Positions 1-7,689 of a stretch of DNA of 64,000 nt are shown here, piece after piece (position 1 is the stretch's first letter; each line of letters starts with the position of its first letter). Under the pieces are notes generated by a model that was not told the origin of the DNA, ran no database searches, and worked only from the letters and a program-made list of their open reading frames with translations. The position numbers and the translations under genes are program-made. Source of the stretch: Flavobacteriales bacterium (lineage in GTDB: Bacteria; Bacteroidota; Bacteroidia; Flavobacteriales_F; PHOS-HE28); the NCBI GenBank assembly GCA_019912395.1, contig JAIOIH010000087.1, positions 124,001-188,000 on the forward strand. The letters run 5' to 3'.

Positions 1-182
1 TCCGGTGTGCAGCCCCCGATCTTGCTCGCCATGCGGATGGTGGCGCGCGAGGCCATCAGTTTGCGCAGCAGCGGGTTGCGCAGCTTGGTGAACTTCGGCG
101 ACAGGCTGATGATGGCCTCCAGCGCATCCGGATGCTCGCGGAGGAGGGCGGAGATCTTGGTGTTGGCGTTGATCGTGATCAT
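1..182 (-). CDS. DUF1858 domain protein, 3' end cut by window
   Basis: About 60 N-terminal residues are visible, starting MITINANTKIS; the gene runs off the left edge. The opening (ITINxxTKISxLLxxHPxALE) and the following helical stretch around KLRNPLLRKLMA are typical of the small DUF1858 domain found alone or fused to hybrid-cluster and iron-repair proteins. It lies 128 bp downstream of the DUF2249/RIC gene on the same strand. That placement suggests a shared role in nitrosative or iron-sulfur stress, but this is inference. The domain has no established biochemical activity. Confidence 0.7.
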   Translation of the reverse strand, partial: MITINANTKISALLREHPDALEAIISLSPKFTKLRNPLLRKLMASRATIRMASKIGGCTP

Positions 183-310
183 GCTTGGAAAGTGAACTCC
201 GGATATGCACGCTCCGATACATACCGGAGGCATGTGGATGTCGGGCAAAGGAAACGCATCATTGCCCGGCCCAAGGTGAAGTTCATTGTCGTCGATCCAG
301 GATCCTGCTG

Positions 311-1996
311 TCAATTCAGCGAACGCTCCAGCTCGGCAGCCTTGCGGAAGAGGATATTGTTCTCCAAATGGATGTGTACGTGCGTATCGTCCTCCAGCTC
401 GCGCAACATGCGGAAGAGCAGGGTGTAGCTCGCGCAGGCATCGTCCGGCAGGGTGTAGCCCCTGGTCACTTCATTGATCCGGTCCAGCATCCCGCCCACG
501 GACACATGCTCCTTGATCAGCGCTTCCAAGGATTCGGAGAACCGGACCATGGGGCTGGAAGGCAACGGCTGCACGTTGTTCTTGGCGGCCACCAACTGCT
601 TGATGTAGGGGAACATGTTGCGCTCCTCCTCGGCTAGGTGACCGGTGAACTCGGCGATCACTTCATCCACCAATTGACGAACCTGGTGCAGTTCGGGATG
701 GGCCTGCCCGTGTACCTGTTCCACCTTGGCCGCATATTTCCCGATGTCCGGGAGGTTCTTGCGCAGGAAGGCGTGGTGGGTATTCACAATGAAGTCGGCA
801 AGGAAGTCCACGGACCAGTCGTTGTAGGGCAGTGCCGTGGAGGTTTGCACCTTGTCCGCATCGCGCAGTTCCTGCTCCACTTGGGTCACGTCCAAGCCTT
901 TGGCGGCGCATGCTTCCCGCACGGTAAGGTGGCCGTTGCAGCAGAAGTCAAGACCGTATTTTTTGAAGACCTCCGCCTTCCGCATGTCCTTGGTCACCAC
1001 CTCGGCGAGCGTCTCTGCACCTTCACCGCTGGGCCGCTTGGTGAGCTTCACCTTCCACCACTTGGGGCCTTGCTCCATGTACTCCCACGTGAACACGTCA
1101 CCCATTTCACCCTGCATCTGGTAGTACAGCGGCTTGGGGTCGTGGTCGTTGTGGATGGTGAGGCTTTCACCCTCCTGCAAGGCATGGTAGCGCGAGAAGA
1201 TGGTGGGGTGCTTCTCCCGGGGCGCCAGCTTGGTCACGTCAAGGATGTTTTCGCCTTCACTGTGCCCTCCCGTGATGCTCCGGGTGATCTTCGCCTTCCA
1301 CCACTCAGGACCTTGCTCCAAGTATTCCCAACCGAACGCGTCTCCGAACTCGTCCTGCAAGTGGTAGCGCAAGGGAGCGGGGTCGTGGTCGTTGTGGATG
1401 ATCAGGTTCTCGCCCTCCTGCAGGTCGGCGAGGCGGGCAAAGATGGTGGAGTGCTTCACCGCCGGTGGCAGCTTGGTCACGTCCAGGATGTTGCGGCCTG
1501 CCTCATTGTTGCGGGGAGCTTGCTTGGTCAGCTTCACCTTCCACCACTGGGGGCCTTTTTCGACGTATTCCCATCCGATGGTGTCCTGGTGTGTGTGCCC
1601 GAGCTGGTGACGCAATGGGGCGGGGTCGTGGTCGTTGTGGATGATGAAGCTCTCGCCGTCCTTCAGTTCAGCGATGCGTGCGAAGAAGGTGGAGTGCTTC
1701 ACCGGTGGTGCCAGCGTGGTCAGGTCCAGAATGTTCCCGTCCGTGCCCTGGCTGCCTTGGGCACGCTTGCCGATCTTCACTTTCCACCATTCAGGGCCTT
1801 GCTCCAGGTATTCCCATGAGTACGTGTTGCCGTGCTCTGCCTGCAGATGATAGTAAAGGGGCTTGGGGTCGTGGTCGTTGTGGATGATGAAGCTCTCGCC
1901 GTCCTTCAGTTCGGCGATGCGTCCGAAGATGGTGGAGTGCTTCACTGGCGGTGCCAGTTTGGTGACATCGAGGATGTTCGCTGTGGTTGTTTCCAT
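311..1996 (-). CDS. Four-fold DUF2249 protein fused to iron-sulfur cluster repair di-iron protein (RIC/ScdA/YtfE)
   Basis: The protein has 561 residues. Residues 7-330 are four tandem DUF2249 domains, each exactly 81 residues long, sharing NILDVTKLAPP, the HNDHDP motif and a W-WKVK end. Residues about 328-385 match the ScdA N-terminal domain (KYGLDFCCNGH). Residues 395-561 are a hemerythrin-like helical bundle with several conserved His and Glu residues (THHAFL, GHLAEEE, KEHVSVGG, HVHIHLEN). RIC proteins repair iron-sulfur clusters damaged by nitric oxide. DUF2249 is often found beside or fused to them, but four copies in one chain is unusual. Start ATG 1996 is preferred to an upstream in-frame ATG at 2041, because a TACCTTCG promoter box at 2028-2035 lies between them. 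Confidence 0.88.
   Translation of the reverse strand: METTTANILDVTKLAPPVKHSTIFGRIAELKDGESFIIHNDHDPKPLYYHLQAEHGNTYSWEYLEQGPEWWKVKIGKRAQGSQGTDGNILDLTTLAPPVKHSTFFARIAELKDGESFIIHNDHDPAPLRHQLGHTHQDTIGWEYVEKGPQWWKVKLTKQAPRNNEAGRNILDVTKLPPAVKHSTIFARLADLQEGENLIIHNDHDPAPLRYHLQDEFGDAFGWEYLEQGPEWWKAKITRSITGGHSEGENILDVTKLAPREKHPTIFSRYHALQEGESLTIHNDHDPKPLYYQMQGEMGDVFTWEYMEQGPKWWKVKLTKRPSGEGAETLAEVVTKDMRKAEVFKKYGLDFCCNGHLTVREACAAKGLDVTQVEQELRDADKVQTSTALPYNDWSVDFLADFIVNTHHAFLRKNLPDIGKYAAKVEQVHGQAHPELHQVRQLVDEVIAEFTGHLAEEERNMFPYIKQLVAAKNNVQPLPSSPMVRFSESLEALIKEHVSVGGMLDRINEVTRGYTLPDDACASYTLLFRMLRELEDDTHVHIHLENNILFRKAAELERSLN
1007..1978 (-). repeat. Four tandem 243-bp coding repeats (DUF2249 units)
   Basis: The units are 1978-1736, 1735-1493, 1492-1250 and 1249-1007, each 81 codons with no insertions or deletions between copies. 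Several stretches stay near-identical at DNA level, for example the segment coding for ELKDGESFIIHNDHDP in units 1 and 2. The regular length points to tandem duplication within the gene. Confidence 0.88.
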
Positions 1997-2027
1997 GGTT
2001 GGGGTCCGGTAGATGAGGAACTGGCCG

Positions 2028-2035
2028 CGAAGGTA
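2028..2035 (-). promoter_or_regulatory. -7 promoter box for the DUF2249/RIC gene
   Basis: TACCTTCG on the minus strand fits the Bacteroidota -7 consensus TA-N2-TTTG with one change. It sits about 31 nt upstream of ATG 1996 and excludes the longer start at 2041. No clear -33 box was identified. Confidence 0.45.
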
Positions 2036-2168
2036 TGCCAAGTTCCGAATAAAAGCATGAATCTACTTTTATCCGGATGGACCAACGGGAAGGCTGCCGA
2101 TGCCCGGTGGGGAGGTATGGCCACCGCCGAACCGGGCGGGTTGATGGGAACGCAAGACAACTATCAAG

Positions 2169-3638
2169 CTACGCTTCGCTCTTGCTGGCCTTTCCTGCCA
2201 GCGCCGCGCCGTTCCCGGCCTCGTAGCCGAAAAGCTTATTGTCCTTGATCATGTTGTCCACGTACGGGGGCACCATGGACTCCCAGCCGGACTTGCCTTC
2301 ACGGATCATGCTCAGTACGGCCGTGCTGTATATGTGGAGCACGCCGGGGTCGTATGTTTCGATGTCCACCATGCGCTTGTTGCTCAGCAGGTAATCATAG
2401 AGCGGGCGCAACCGGGGGTGTATCGGCATGTTGTCCAGCACCATGATCGGTGCTTCCTTGGTGGGCTTGCTGGGATACACGTAGATCTTCAGGTCGCGCG
2501 TGAACAGGATACCGAACGCCTCGAGCATGCCTCCGTTGAGGTTGCGGTAGTACTTCTCATTGAACACCTCGATCAGGTTGCTCACGCCCATGATCAGGCC
2601 CATGCGTGCCTTGGTGTAGCGGCTGAAGTACTCCACCAGCTTGTAGTACTCCTGGTAGTTGCTGATCAGCACGGTTTGCCCGAGGGAGCAGAGAATGTCC
2701 GCCCGGTCGATGAAGTCCTTTTCATCAACGGCACCGCTGTCCGCCTGAAGGTTGTTGAGGGTGATCTCGAAGAGCACTTGCAGGTTCTGCCGGTCCACAC
2801 GCTGTTCCTTGATGAACATGTTGTAGCCGTTCATGATCATGTCGATGTTCACCTTGGTCACCGGCCGGAAGCTGCCGCGGATGGCCAGGATGTTCTTCTT
2901 GTAGAGCACCTCGCTGGCCTGGAGGTTCTGCCCATCGGGACCGAAGATCACCGCATCGGTGTAGCCGCGGCGCACGAGCTGGAGGCTGAGCAGGCGGTTG
3001 TCCACCTGGCTGAAGTCCGGTCCGTTCATCTGGATCATGTCGATCTCCACCACGTGCCGGCTCACGTTGTCGTACAGAACGGTCATCAGTTCCTGCGGAT
3101 CGTCATGGTGGAAAAAGCAGGCATGAAGGAGGTTCACGCCCAGTATCCCGATGCTTTCCTGTTGCAGGCTGATGTCGGGGTCGTGCAGGCGGATGTGGAT
3201 GATCACATCGTTGGTGGGGCGGTCCGGTGCGGTCTGAAAGCGGACACCGATCCAGCCATGGCCGCTGTGTGGCCGCTCGTAGGTGCTGCTGGACACCGTG
3301 TTGGCGAAGCTGAAGAAGCGCTTGGTAGGGTGCTCCTTCCGGTCCAGTCGCTCCACGATCAGGCTGTACTCATGGCGGATCATGTTGCGCAACCGGCTCT
3401 CACAGACGAACCGGTTGCCCGGCTCGGCACCGTAGATGGCGTTGCTGAAGTCCTTGTCGTAGGCGCTCATGGCCTTCGCAATGGTCTGCGAGGCTCCACC
3501 GGCGCGGAAGAAATGGCGCACGGTTTCCTGCCCCACACCGATCTCGGCGAAGGTGCCGTACAGGTCCGGATCGGCGTTGATGCGCTTGGCCTTCTGGTTG
3601 GCGCTCAGCTGCACCCGCTGATGTTCGATGATGCTCAT
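2169..3638 (-). CDS. Conserved Bacteroidota protein of unknown function
   Basis: A 489-residue soluble protein without a signal peptide or obvious membrane segment. It opens with MSIIEHQRVQLSANQKAKR and carries the distinctive stretches EIGVGQETVRHFFRAGGAS, SAYDKDFSNAIYG and VYPSKPT. I recognise it as a family widely kept in Bacteroidota, where homologues carry inherited and unreliable names such as TonB receptor or nucleotide adenylyltransferase. Neither name is supported here: there is no beta-barrel plug, signal peptide or HxGH nucleotidyltransferase motif. It has its own TACCTTTG promoter box 28 nt upstream. Function unknown. Confidence 0.75.
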   Translation of the reverse strand: MSIIEHQRVQLSANQKAKRINADPDLYGTFAEIGVGQETVRHFFRAGGASQTIAKAMSAYDKDFSNAIYGAEPGNRFVCESRLRNMIRHEYSLIVERLDRKEHPTKRFFSFANTVSSSTYERPHSGHGWIGVRFQTAPDRPTNDVIIHIRLHDPDISLQQESIGILGVNLLHACFFHHDDPQELMTVLYDNVSRHVVEIDMIQMNGPDFSQVDNRLLSLQLVRRGYTDAVIFGPDGQNLQASEVLYKKNILAIRGSFRPVTKVNIDMIMNGYNMFIKEQRVDRQNLQVLFEITLNNLQADSGAVDEKDFIDRADILCSLGQTVLISNYQEYYKLVEYFSRYTKARMGLIMGVSNLIEVFNEKYYRNLNGGMLEAFGILFTRDLKIYVYPSKPTKEAPIMVLDNMPIHPRLRPLYDYLLSNKRMVDIETYDPGVLHIYSTAVLSMIREGKSGWESMVPPYVDNMIKDNKLFGYEAGNGAALAGKASKSEA

Positions 3639-3666
3639 AGGTGAATGTGGCCTGTTCCCAAGGCTG

Positions 3667-3674
3667 CAAAGGTA
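3667..3674 (-). promoter_or_regulatory. -7 promoter box for the 489-residue conserved protein
   Basis: TACCTTTG on the minus strand is an exact TA-N2-TTTG match, ending 28 nt before ATG 3638. Confidence 0.5.
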
Positions 3675-3955
3675 GACCGTATGCGTTCTGGGGTGGAAAT
3701 TAGAGCATCGGCGAACAGGTAGGGGAAACGGTCGGACAATTCCGTTGCCGGGTTGCCCCCTGCGGCGCGCTTGGTCTCAGAAAATGGAGCCACGGAGGGA
3801 GAGTCGCAGTATGGTGCGTGTCCCTTCCTGTGCTCCAGGTCGCAGAAGGTCCGTCATAATACTCGTGTTTCTTCCCATGCACGGGCCTACCTGCGGAGAA
3901 GATCGCCTCGGGAGACCACCCCGTCCGGGTGGCGCACTCCCCGTGCCGTAGGCGT

Positions 3956-3978
3956 GTCGTTGCGTCGTTGCGGTGAAC
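3956..3978 (+). repeat. Dispersed intergenic repeat, copy A
   Basis: The core TTGCGTCGTTGCGGTGAAC recurs with small changes at 16454-16485 and 35532-35563. All three copies are intergenic and on the plus strand. Confidence 0.5.
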
Positions 3979-3998
3979 AAGCTGAGGCTCCCTGCGAT

Positions 3999-6320
3999 CT
4001 ATCGGATCATCAACTTCCCGGCAATAGCAGCATCCTCGCTCTGCACCTTCACGAAGTAGCTTCCCTTGGCCAGCTTCGAGAGATCGAAGTGGTAGGCTTC
4101 CATTTGGTCCTTGGATCCGAAGAACCAGGACTTCAATGTTTCGCCGGTGACGGTATGTACCGTAACCACGCACTTGCCCATGTCGCGTTCGAGATGGAGC
4201 GCGAAACGGCCATCGCCGGGGTTCGGGCTGATGCTGACCGCATTGGCGGGAACTGCCTTCTCGGGAGCTGCAATGCCCATGCTGATGGGCGCGTTACCGT
4301 GCCCGATCACGTAGCTGCTAACGCGGTAGTAGGGATTGTAACCGTCGTTGCAATCCGGGCAGGTAACGCCGCTCACGCAGTTCGGATTGTTGGGGTGGCA
4401 ATTGTCCTGGTAGCTGGTCTGGAAGATGTAGGAGAGGTTGAGGCCATTGCTGGTGAGCAAGGGCGTCAGGTCGTAGGTGTAGGGTGCCGAGATGCTGCCC
4501 GGGCACCAGCCCGCACGACTGTACGTCCACGTGCCGCTCTGGGGTTGGCAGCCATCGGGATTCGGATTGCAGGTGGTCCACAGGTCCTGTTCGAAGCTCT
4601 GCACGTCGTTCACGTTCACGTGGTGAACGGCATGATAGAATTCGGCGGCATTGCCCGTGTTGTTGCTACCCCAACCGTGGCCGCTGGTCACCAAGCGGAG
4701 CGTGGCGGCTTCCACGCCCATGCCCGGTTCCACCAGCACGGTATCCACCGGTTGCAGGTTGGCGGGGTTGCCGAAGTTGTAGTTGCCGTGCCACACCTCC
4801 TGCACGGTGGAGTACAGGAAATCCGGTGTTCCGGCAGCGTAGGTGAAGTCCAGGTCAAGCTTCCAGCCGCCGGTGCCCCAGGTCTCGATGTACATGCGGA
4901 TCTCCGTATTGCCTTGCAGGATGGAGGCAAAGTCCGTGACGTCCAAGCTGTGGTCGCAGGGCACGCCATAAGGGGTGATGTAGCGGATGATCTCCACCCA
5001 ATCGCCGTTCGGTGCCTTCGCTTCGATATAGCCCAAGCGGTCCCAATCGTCGCAGCCCCCCGCTACGCTGGGGCAGGACACGGTGAGGTGTGCCATGATC
5101 TGGTCGTAGGCACCCACGGATTGCGGGAAGGTGTAGCTGCCGGTAAACCATTGGGAAGCACCGGATCCATCGAAATTGATCACGTCACCATCAAAGGTGG
5201 CCACGGTCTGTGTTGCAGCGGTGTTCACCACGTTCACATCCACGGTCTCCGTGGCGGTATTGCCATTGCTGGCGGTAGCGGTGACGGTAACGGTATGGGG
5301 GCCGTAGCTGGAAGGTGTCCACCAGGCTTGGAAGGCACCGTTCCGAAGGACGGCTGGAATGTCCGTGCCATCCGCATTGAACACCACGCTGGTAATGCTA
5401 TTGAAGTCGGGCTCGCCGATGCTGGCCGCGGCATGGAGCGCATACGCACGCAGCTCCGGCATCTCGATGGGGTAGGCGTCGGAAAGCTTCGTGCTCACCA
5501 CCGGGAAGAAGGTGGAGAGATCGAGCACCTCGAAAGTGGTGGTGGCCGATGCCGGATACCAGGTCGCATCACCCGCCTGCTCGGCACGCACAACAACGGT
5601 CCCGGCCGTTCCGACCAGCGTGAGCAATGAACCCGCCACGCTTGCAGGGCCGGAAACCACCGAGAAGGTGACCGGCGATCCCGAGCTGGCGGTACCGTTC
5701 AGCGCAATAGGGGCTGCGGTGGTGCTTTGGTCACCAATGGCATCCATGGAAACGATCTGGTTGGACTGGCCCGTCGGCTCGCAGCCGGTGCCGCTGTACT
5801 CAAAGAGATCCAGTTCGGCCACCATCAGATAAGGGCCAGTGGAGTACGAAGAACTGACCACCAAGCGCACAAAGCGCGCGTCCACTGCACCGAAGTAGGC
5901 GGATCCCCGCTGGGCCCCGGCGCTGAGGTTCGCGTAGGTGAAGTCCCCGGCGGATTGCACGTTGCCCCAATCAGTGCCGTCCATGCTGAGGTACAGCTCA
6001 TGGCCCTTGGCCTTTCCGCTGGCCGTGCCGTTACGTGAGAGCAGGGAGATCCCGTTCACGGCATGCACCGCACCAAGGTCCAGCTGGATCTCATGCGGAA
6101 AGCCCGGACTGGCTCCCTGCCATTGGGTGTGCCAGAACGTGAGGGAGTCGCTATCGAAGGCATTCACGGCATGGCCGTTGTTCGCCCCTTCGCCGGTCAG
6201 CTCTTCGCTATCAACGTATGTCACGCTCCAAGCGGTCTTGGCGATGGCCACCGTATCGCACTGGCCCATCGAGAGCAGGGGAGCGGTGGAAAGAAGCAGG
6301 AGGGGTAGGAGTGCCTTCAT
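3999..6320 (-). CDS. Secreted PNGase F-like peptide-N-glycosidase with discoidin domain and T9SS sorting tail
   Basis: A 773-residue exported protein. Residues 1-20 are a signal peptide ending SMGQ. Residues about 25-175 resemble an F5/8 type C (discoidin) fold (HEIQLDLGAVHAVNGISLL). Ig-like segments lie in the middle. From about residue 375 come the two PNGase F beta domains. The residues corresponding to the three catalytic acids of Elizabethkingia PNGase F are all present: the second Asp of CDDWDR (near 423), Glu of YIETW (near 477) and Glu of NAAEFYH (near 560). The last 75 residues (SISPNPGDGRF to GKLMIR) are a T9SS type A sorting domain. The expected activity is removal of N-linked glycans from glycoproteins outside the cell. 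Confidence 0.88.
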   Translation of the reverse strand: MKALLPLLLLSTAPLLSMGQCDTVAIAKTAWSVTYVDSEELTGEGANNGHAVNAFDSDSLTFWHTQWQGASPGFPHEIQLDLGAVHAVNGISLLSRNGTASGKAKGHELYLSMDGTDWGNVQSAGDFTYANLSAGAQRGSAYFGAVDARFVRLVVSSSYSTGPYLMVAELDLFEYSGTGCEPTGQSNQIVSMDAIGDQSTTAAPIALNGTASSGSPVTFSVVSGPASVAGSLLTLVGTAGTVVVRAEQAGDATWYPASATTTFEVLDLSTFFPVVSTKLSDAYPIEMPELRAYALHAAASIGEPDFNSITSVVFNADGTDIPAVLRNGAFQAWWTPSSYGPHTVTVTATASNGNTATETVDVNVVNTAATQTVATFDGDVINFDGSGASQWFTGSYTFPQSVGAYDQIMAHLTVSCPSVAGGCDDWDRLGYIEAKAPNGDWVEIIRYITPYGVPCDHSLDVTDFASILQGNTEIRMYIETWGTGGWKLDLDFTYAAGTPDFLYSTVQEVWHGNYNFGNPANLQPVDTVLVEPGMGVEAATLRLVTSGHGWGSNNTGNAAEFYHAVHHVNVNDVQSFEQDLWTTCNPNPDGCQPQSGTWTYSRAGWCPGSISAPYTYDLTPLLTSNGLNLSYIFQTSYQDNCHPNNPNCVSGVTCPDCNDGYNPYYRVSSYVIGHGNAPISMGIAAPEKAVPANAVSISPNPGDGRFALHLERDMGKCVVTVHTVTGETLKSWFFGSKDQMEAYHFDLSKLAKGSYFVKVQSEDAAIAGKLMIR

Positions 6321-6490
6321 GGCCGAAAGCTACCGTGCACGAGCTTTTCGACGGGGTGCAATTTGTCCGTATCGCGGGATCCCAAGGCGTGGATCGGCCC
6401 TCCGTGGAACGTCTTGTGCAACCTACGGTCGCAGTGTGGAAAGGATTTGAATCACGCTCCGATCCATCGCGGCAATGGCATTCCATTTTC

Positions 6491-6530
6491 TGATCGTCTG
6501 ATTTTCTGATCTTTTGATCGCCCGATCACC
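6491..6530. repeat. Low-complexity TGAT(C/T) intergenic repeat
   Basis: A run of short imperfect repeats built from TGATC and CTGAT lies between the start of the PNGase F-like gene and the end of the DUF4421 gene. No coding or terminator role is evident. Confidence 0.4.
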
Positions 6531-7577
6531 TCACAACCCCACCTTCTCCAAGACCTTGATCCCCGGATCCCCCAATCGGATCCCCACCGCGAAGCGCACC
6601 CAGCCGTAGTTCGTGCTCAGGTTCAGGTTCTCCCCTATTTGTGCGGTACTGTAGTAGTAGGAGGTCGTGAGCGCCCCATACCAGCGGTCGCCATTGAAGC
6701 CTGCACCCAGCTTGAACTCCGCCACGCCGGCCGTCCCGGTCCCGTGCAAGACCTCCGCAGGTGTGGTGATCCGCTGGTCGGCGTAGGTCAAACCCGGCAG
6801 GATGGCGGCATGGATGAAGCCCTTGTGCCAGAACGCGAACGTATGCGTATAGCCGAATGTGACCCCGACCAACAACCGTTGGACACCGGAAAACCCCGAC
6901 GCCAATTGAAAGGTGTCCACCAGGGCCGGGTTTAGGATCGAACTGTCCGCGCTGATGGTGGTATGCCATGCGGAAAACCCGGCGACGGCGGTGCCCGCGC
7001 TCTTCTTCTGGCGTTCCATCTGGAACAGTGCCGCGTTCTGGCTGAAACGCCGTTTCCCGCTCAAGGCGTAGTTCAATGAAAGCAGGTACGTCCGGTTCCT
7101 CAGGTCTTCCCGCACCTCCGGATCCTGGCTTCCCGTCCAGCGTTCAGGCTCGTTCATGTAGTAGCCTTGGGTGGTGTTCCAGAAGGCTCTGGCCCAGAGC
7201 CGCCTTCCGGTAAAGCCGAGACCAAACCCCTTGGAACTGCTGTTGCCCAGCGAGGCATCATGGTTGCTCAGTGCGGGTATATTGAAGGTGGCTTCCACGC
7301 TCAGCCATTTGAAATCCAGGCCAAAGCCGTATTGTTCCTTTCCGTTGATGGAGTACGTAAGGTCCTCGCCTTGGTCCTGTTCAATGGCCACATCCACCAG
7401 TTGCAGCTTGGTGACCAGGCTGATCACCAGGTTGCTCTTGTAGGTGGCGATGTAGGCCGTGTCGTAATTCGGCGCCTTGTTGGCGTCCACGGTCAACAGG
7501 GACTGTATCTTCTTCCCGAATTGGGCATGCAGGCCACCGCCGATTACAAGGAACAGGAGTAGCAACACCGGACGCAT
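6531..7577 (-). CDS. DUF4421 family secreted/outer-membrane protein
   Basis: 348 residues. A signal peptide (MRPVLLLLFLVIGGGLHAQ) is followed by alternating amphipathic strands rich in aromatic residues, consistent with an outer-membrane beta barrel. The order of features (NYDTAYIATYKSNL, the ISLVTK segment, the FKWLSVEATFNIP segment, then GLGFTGRRLWARAFWNTTQGYY) is typical of DUF4421 proteins, which are common and uncharacterised in Bacteroidota. Start ATG 7577 is chosen because the signal peptide begins there and a TACATTCG box sits 4 nt upstream, inside the longer open frame. Confidence 0.8.
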   Translation of the reverse strand: MRPVLLLLFLVIGGGLHAQFGKKIQSLLTVDANKAPNYDTAYIATYKSNLVISLVTKLQLVDVAIEQDQGEDLTYSINGKEQYGFGLDFKWLSVEATFNIPALSNHDASLGNSSSKGFGLGFTGRRLWARAFWNTTQGYYMNEPERWTGSQDPEVREDLRNRTYLLSLNYALSGKRRFSQNAALFQMERQKKSAGTAVAGFSAWHTTISADSSILNPALVDTFQLASGFSGVQRLLVGVTFGYTHTFAFWHKGFIHAAILPGLTYADQRITTPAEVLHGTGTAGVAEFKLGAGFNGDRWYGALTTSYYYSTAQIGENLNLSTNYGWVRFAVGIRLGDPGIKVLEKVGL

Positions 7578-7581
7578 GTTG

Positions 7582-7589
7582 CGAATGTA
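7582..7589 (-). promoter_or_regulatory. -7 promoter box directly before the DUF4421 start
   Basis: TACATTCG, then CAAC, then ATG. The 4-nt gap predicts a leaderless or near-leaderless message and rules out the longer open frame. Confidence 0.5.
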
Positions 7590-7689
7590 GCCGCTTAGGC
7601 GTTCCGGTGAAATCACCCGAATGGGGGAGCGGCCTCAGCTGTTGACTTCGCCCATTCCAACAGCTTAAGGAGAGGTATGAAGTGATCGA

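Larger units (their letters stand above)
3639..3998. other. 360-bp intergenic region without a convincing gene
   Basis: Holds the promoter box at 3667-3674 and one copy of a dispersed TTGCGTCGTTGCGG repeat at 3956-3978. Open frames crossing it are continuations of frames antisense to neighbouring genes. Nothing else was recognised. Confidence 0.6.

Noticed and set aside
638-1819. 393-codon open frame antisense to the DUF2249/RIC gene
   Set aside because: It mirrors the repeats of the real gene in GC-rich sequence. The protein is low-complexity Val/Leu/His-rich with no motif or promoter.
1007-1978. Tandem 243-bp repeats as a possible CRISPR or satellite
   Set aside because: The repeats are coding, each a full DUF2249 domain, without spacers.
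2334-3644. 436-codon frame antisense to the conserved 489-residue protein
   Set aside because: Codon-bias shadow rich in His, Val and Ala. The minus-strand protein is clearly the conserved one.
3753-5630. 625-codon frame antisense to the PNGase F-like gene
   Set aside because: The minus-strand gene has a signal peptide, catalytic residues and T9SS tail. The plus frame has none and is compositionally abnormal.
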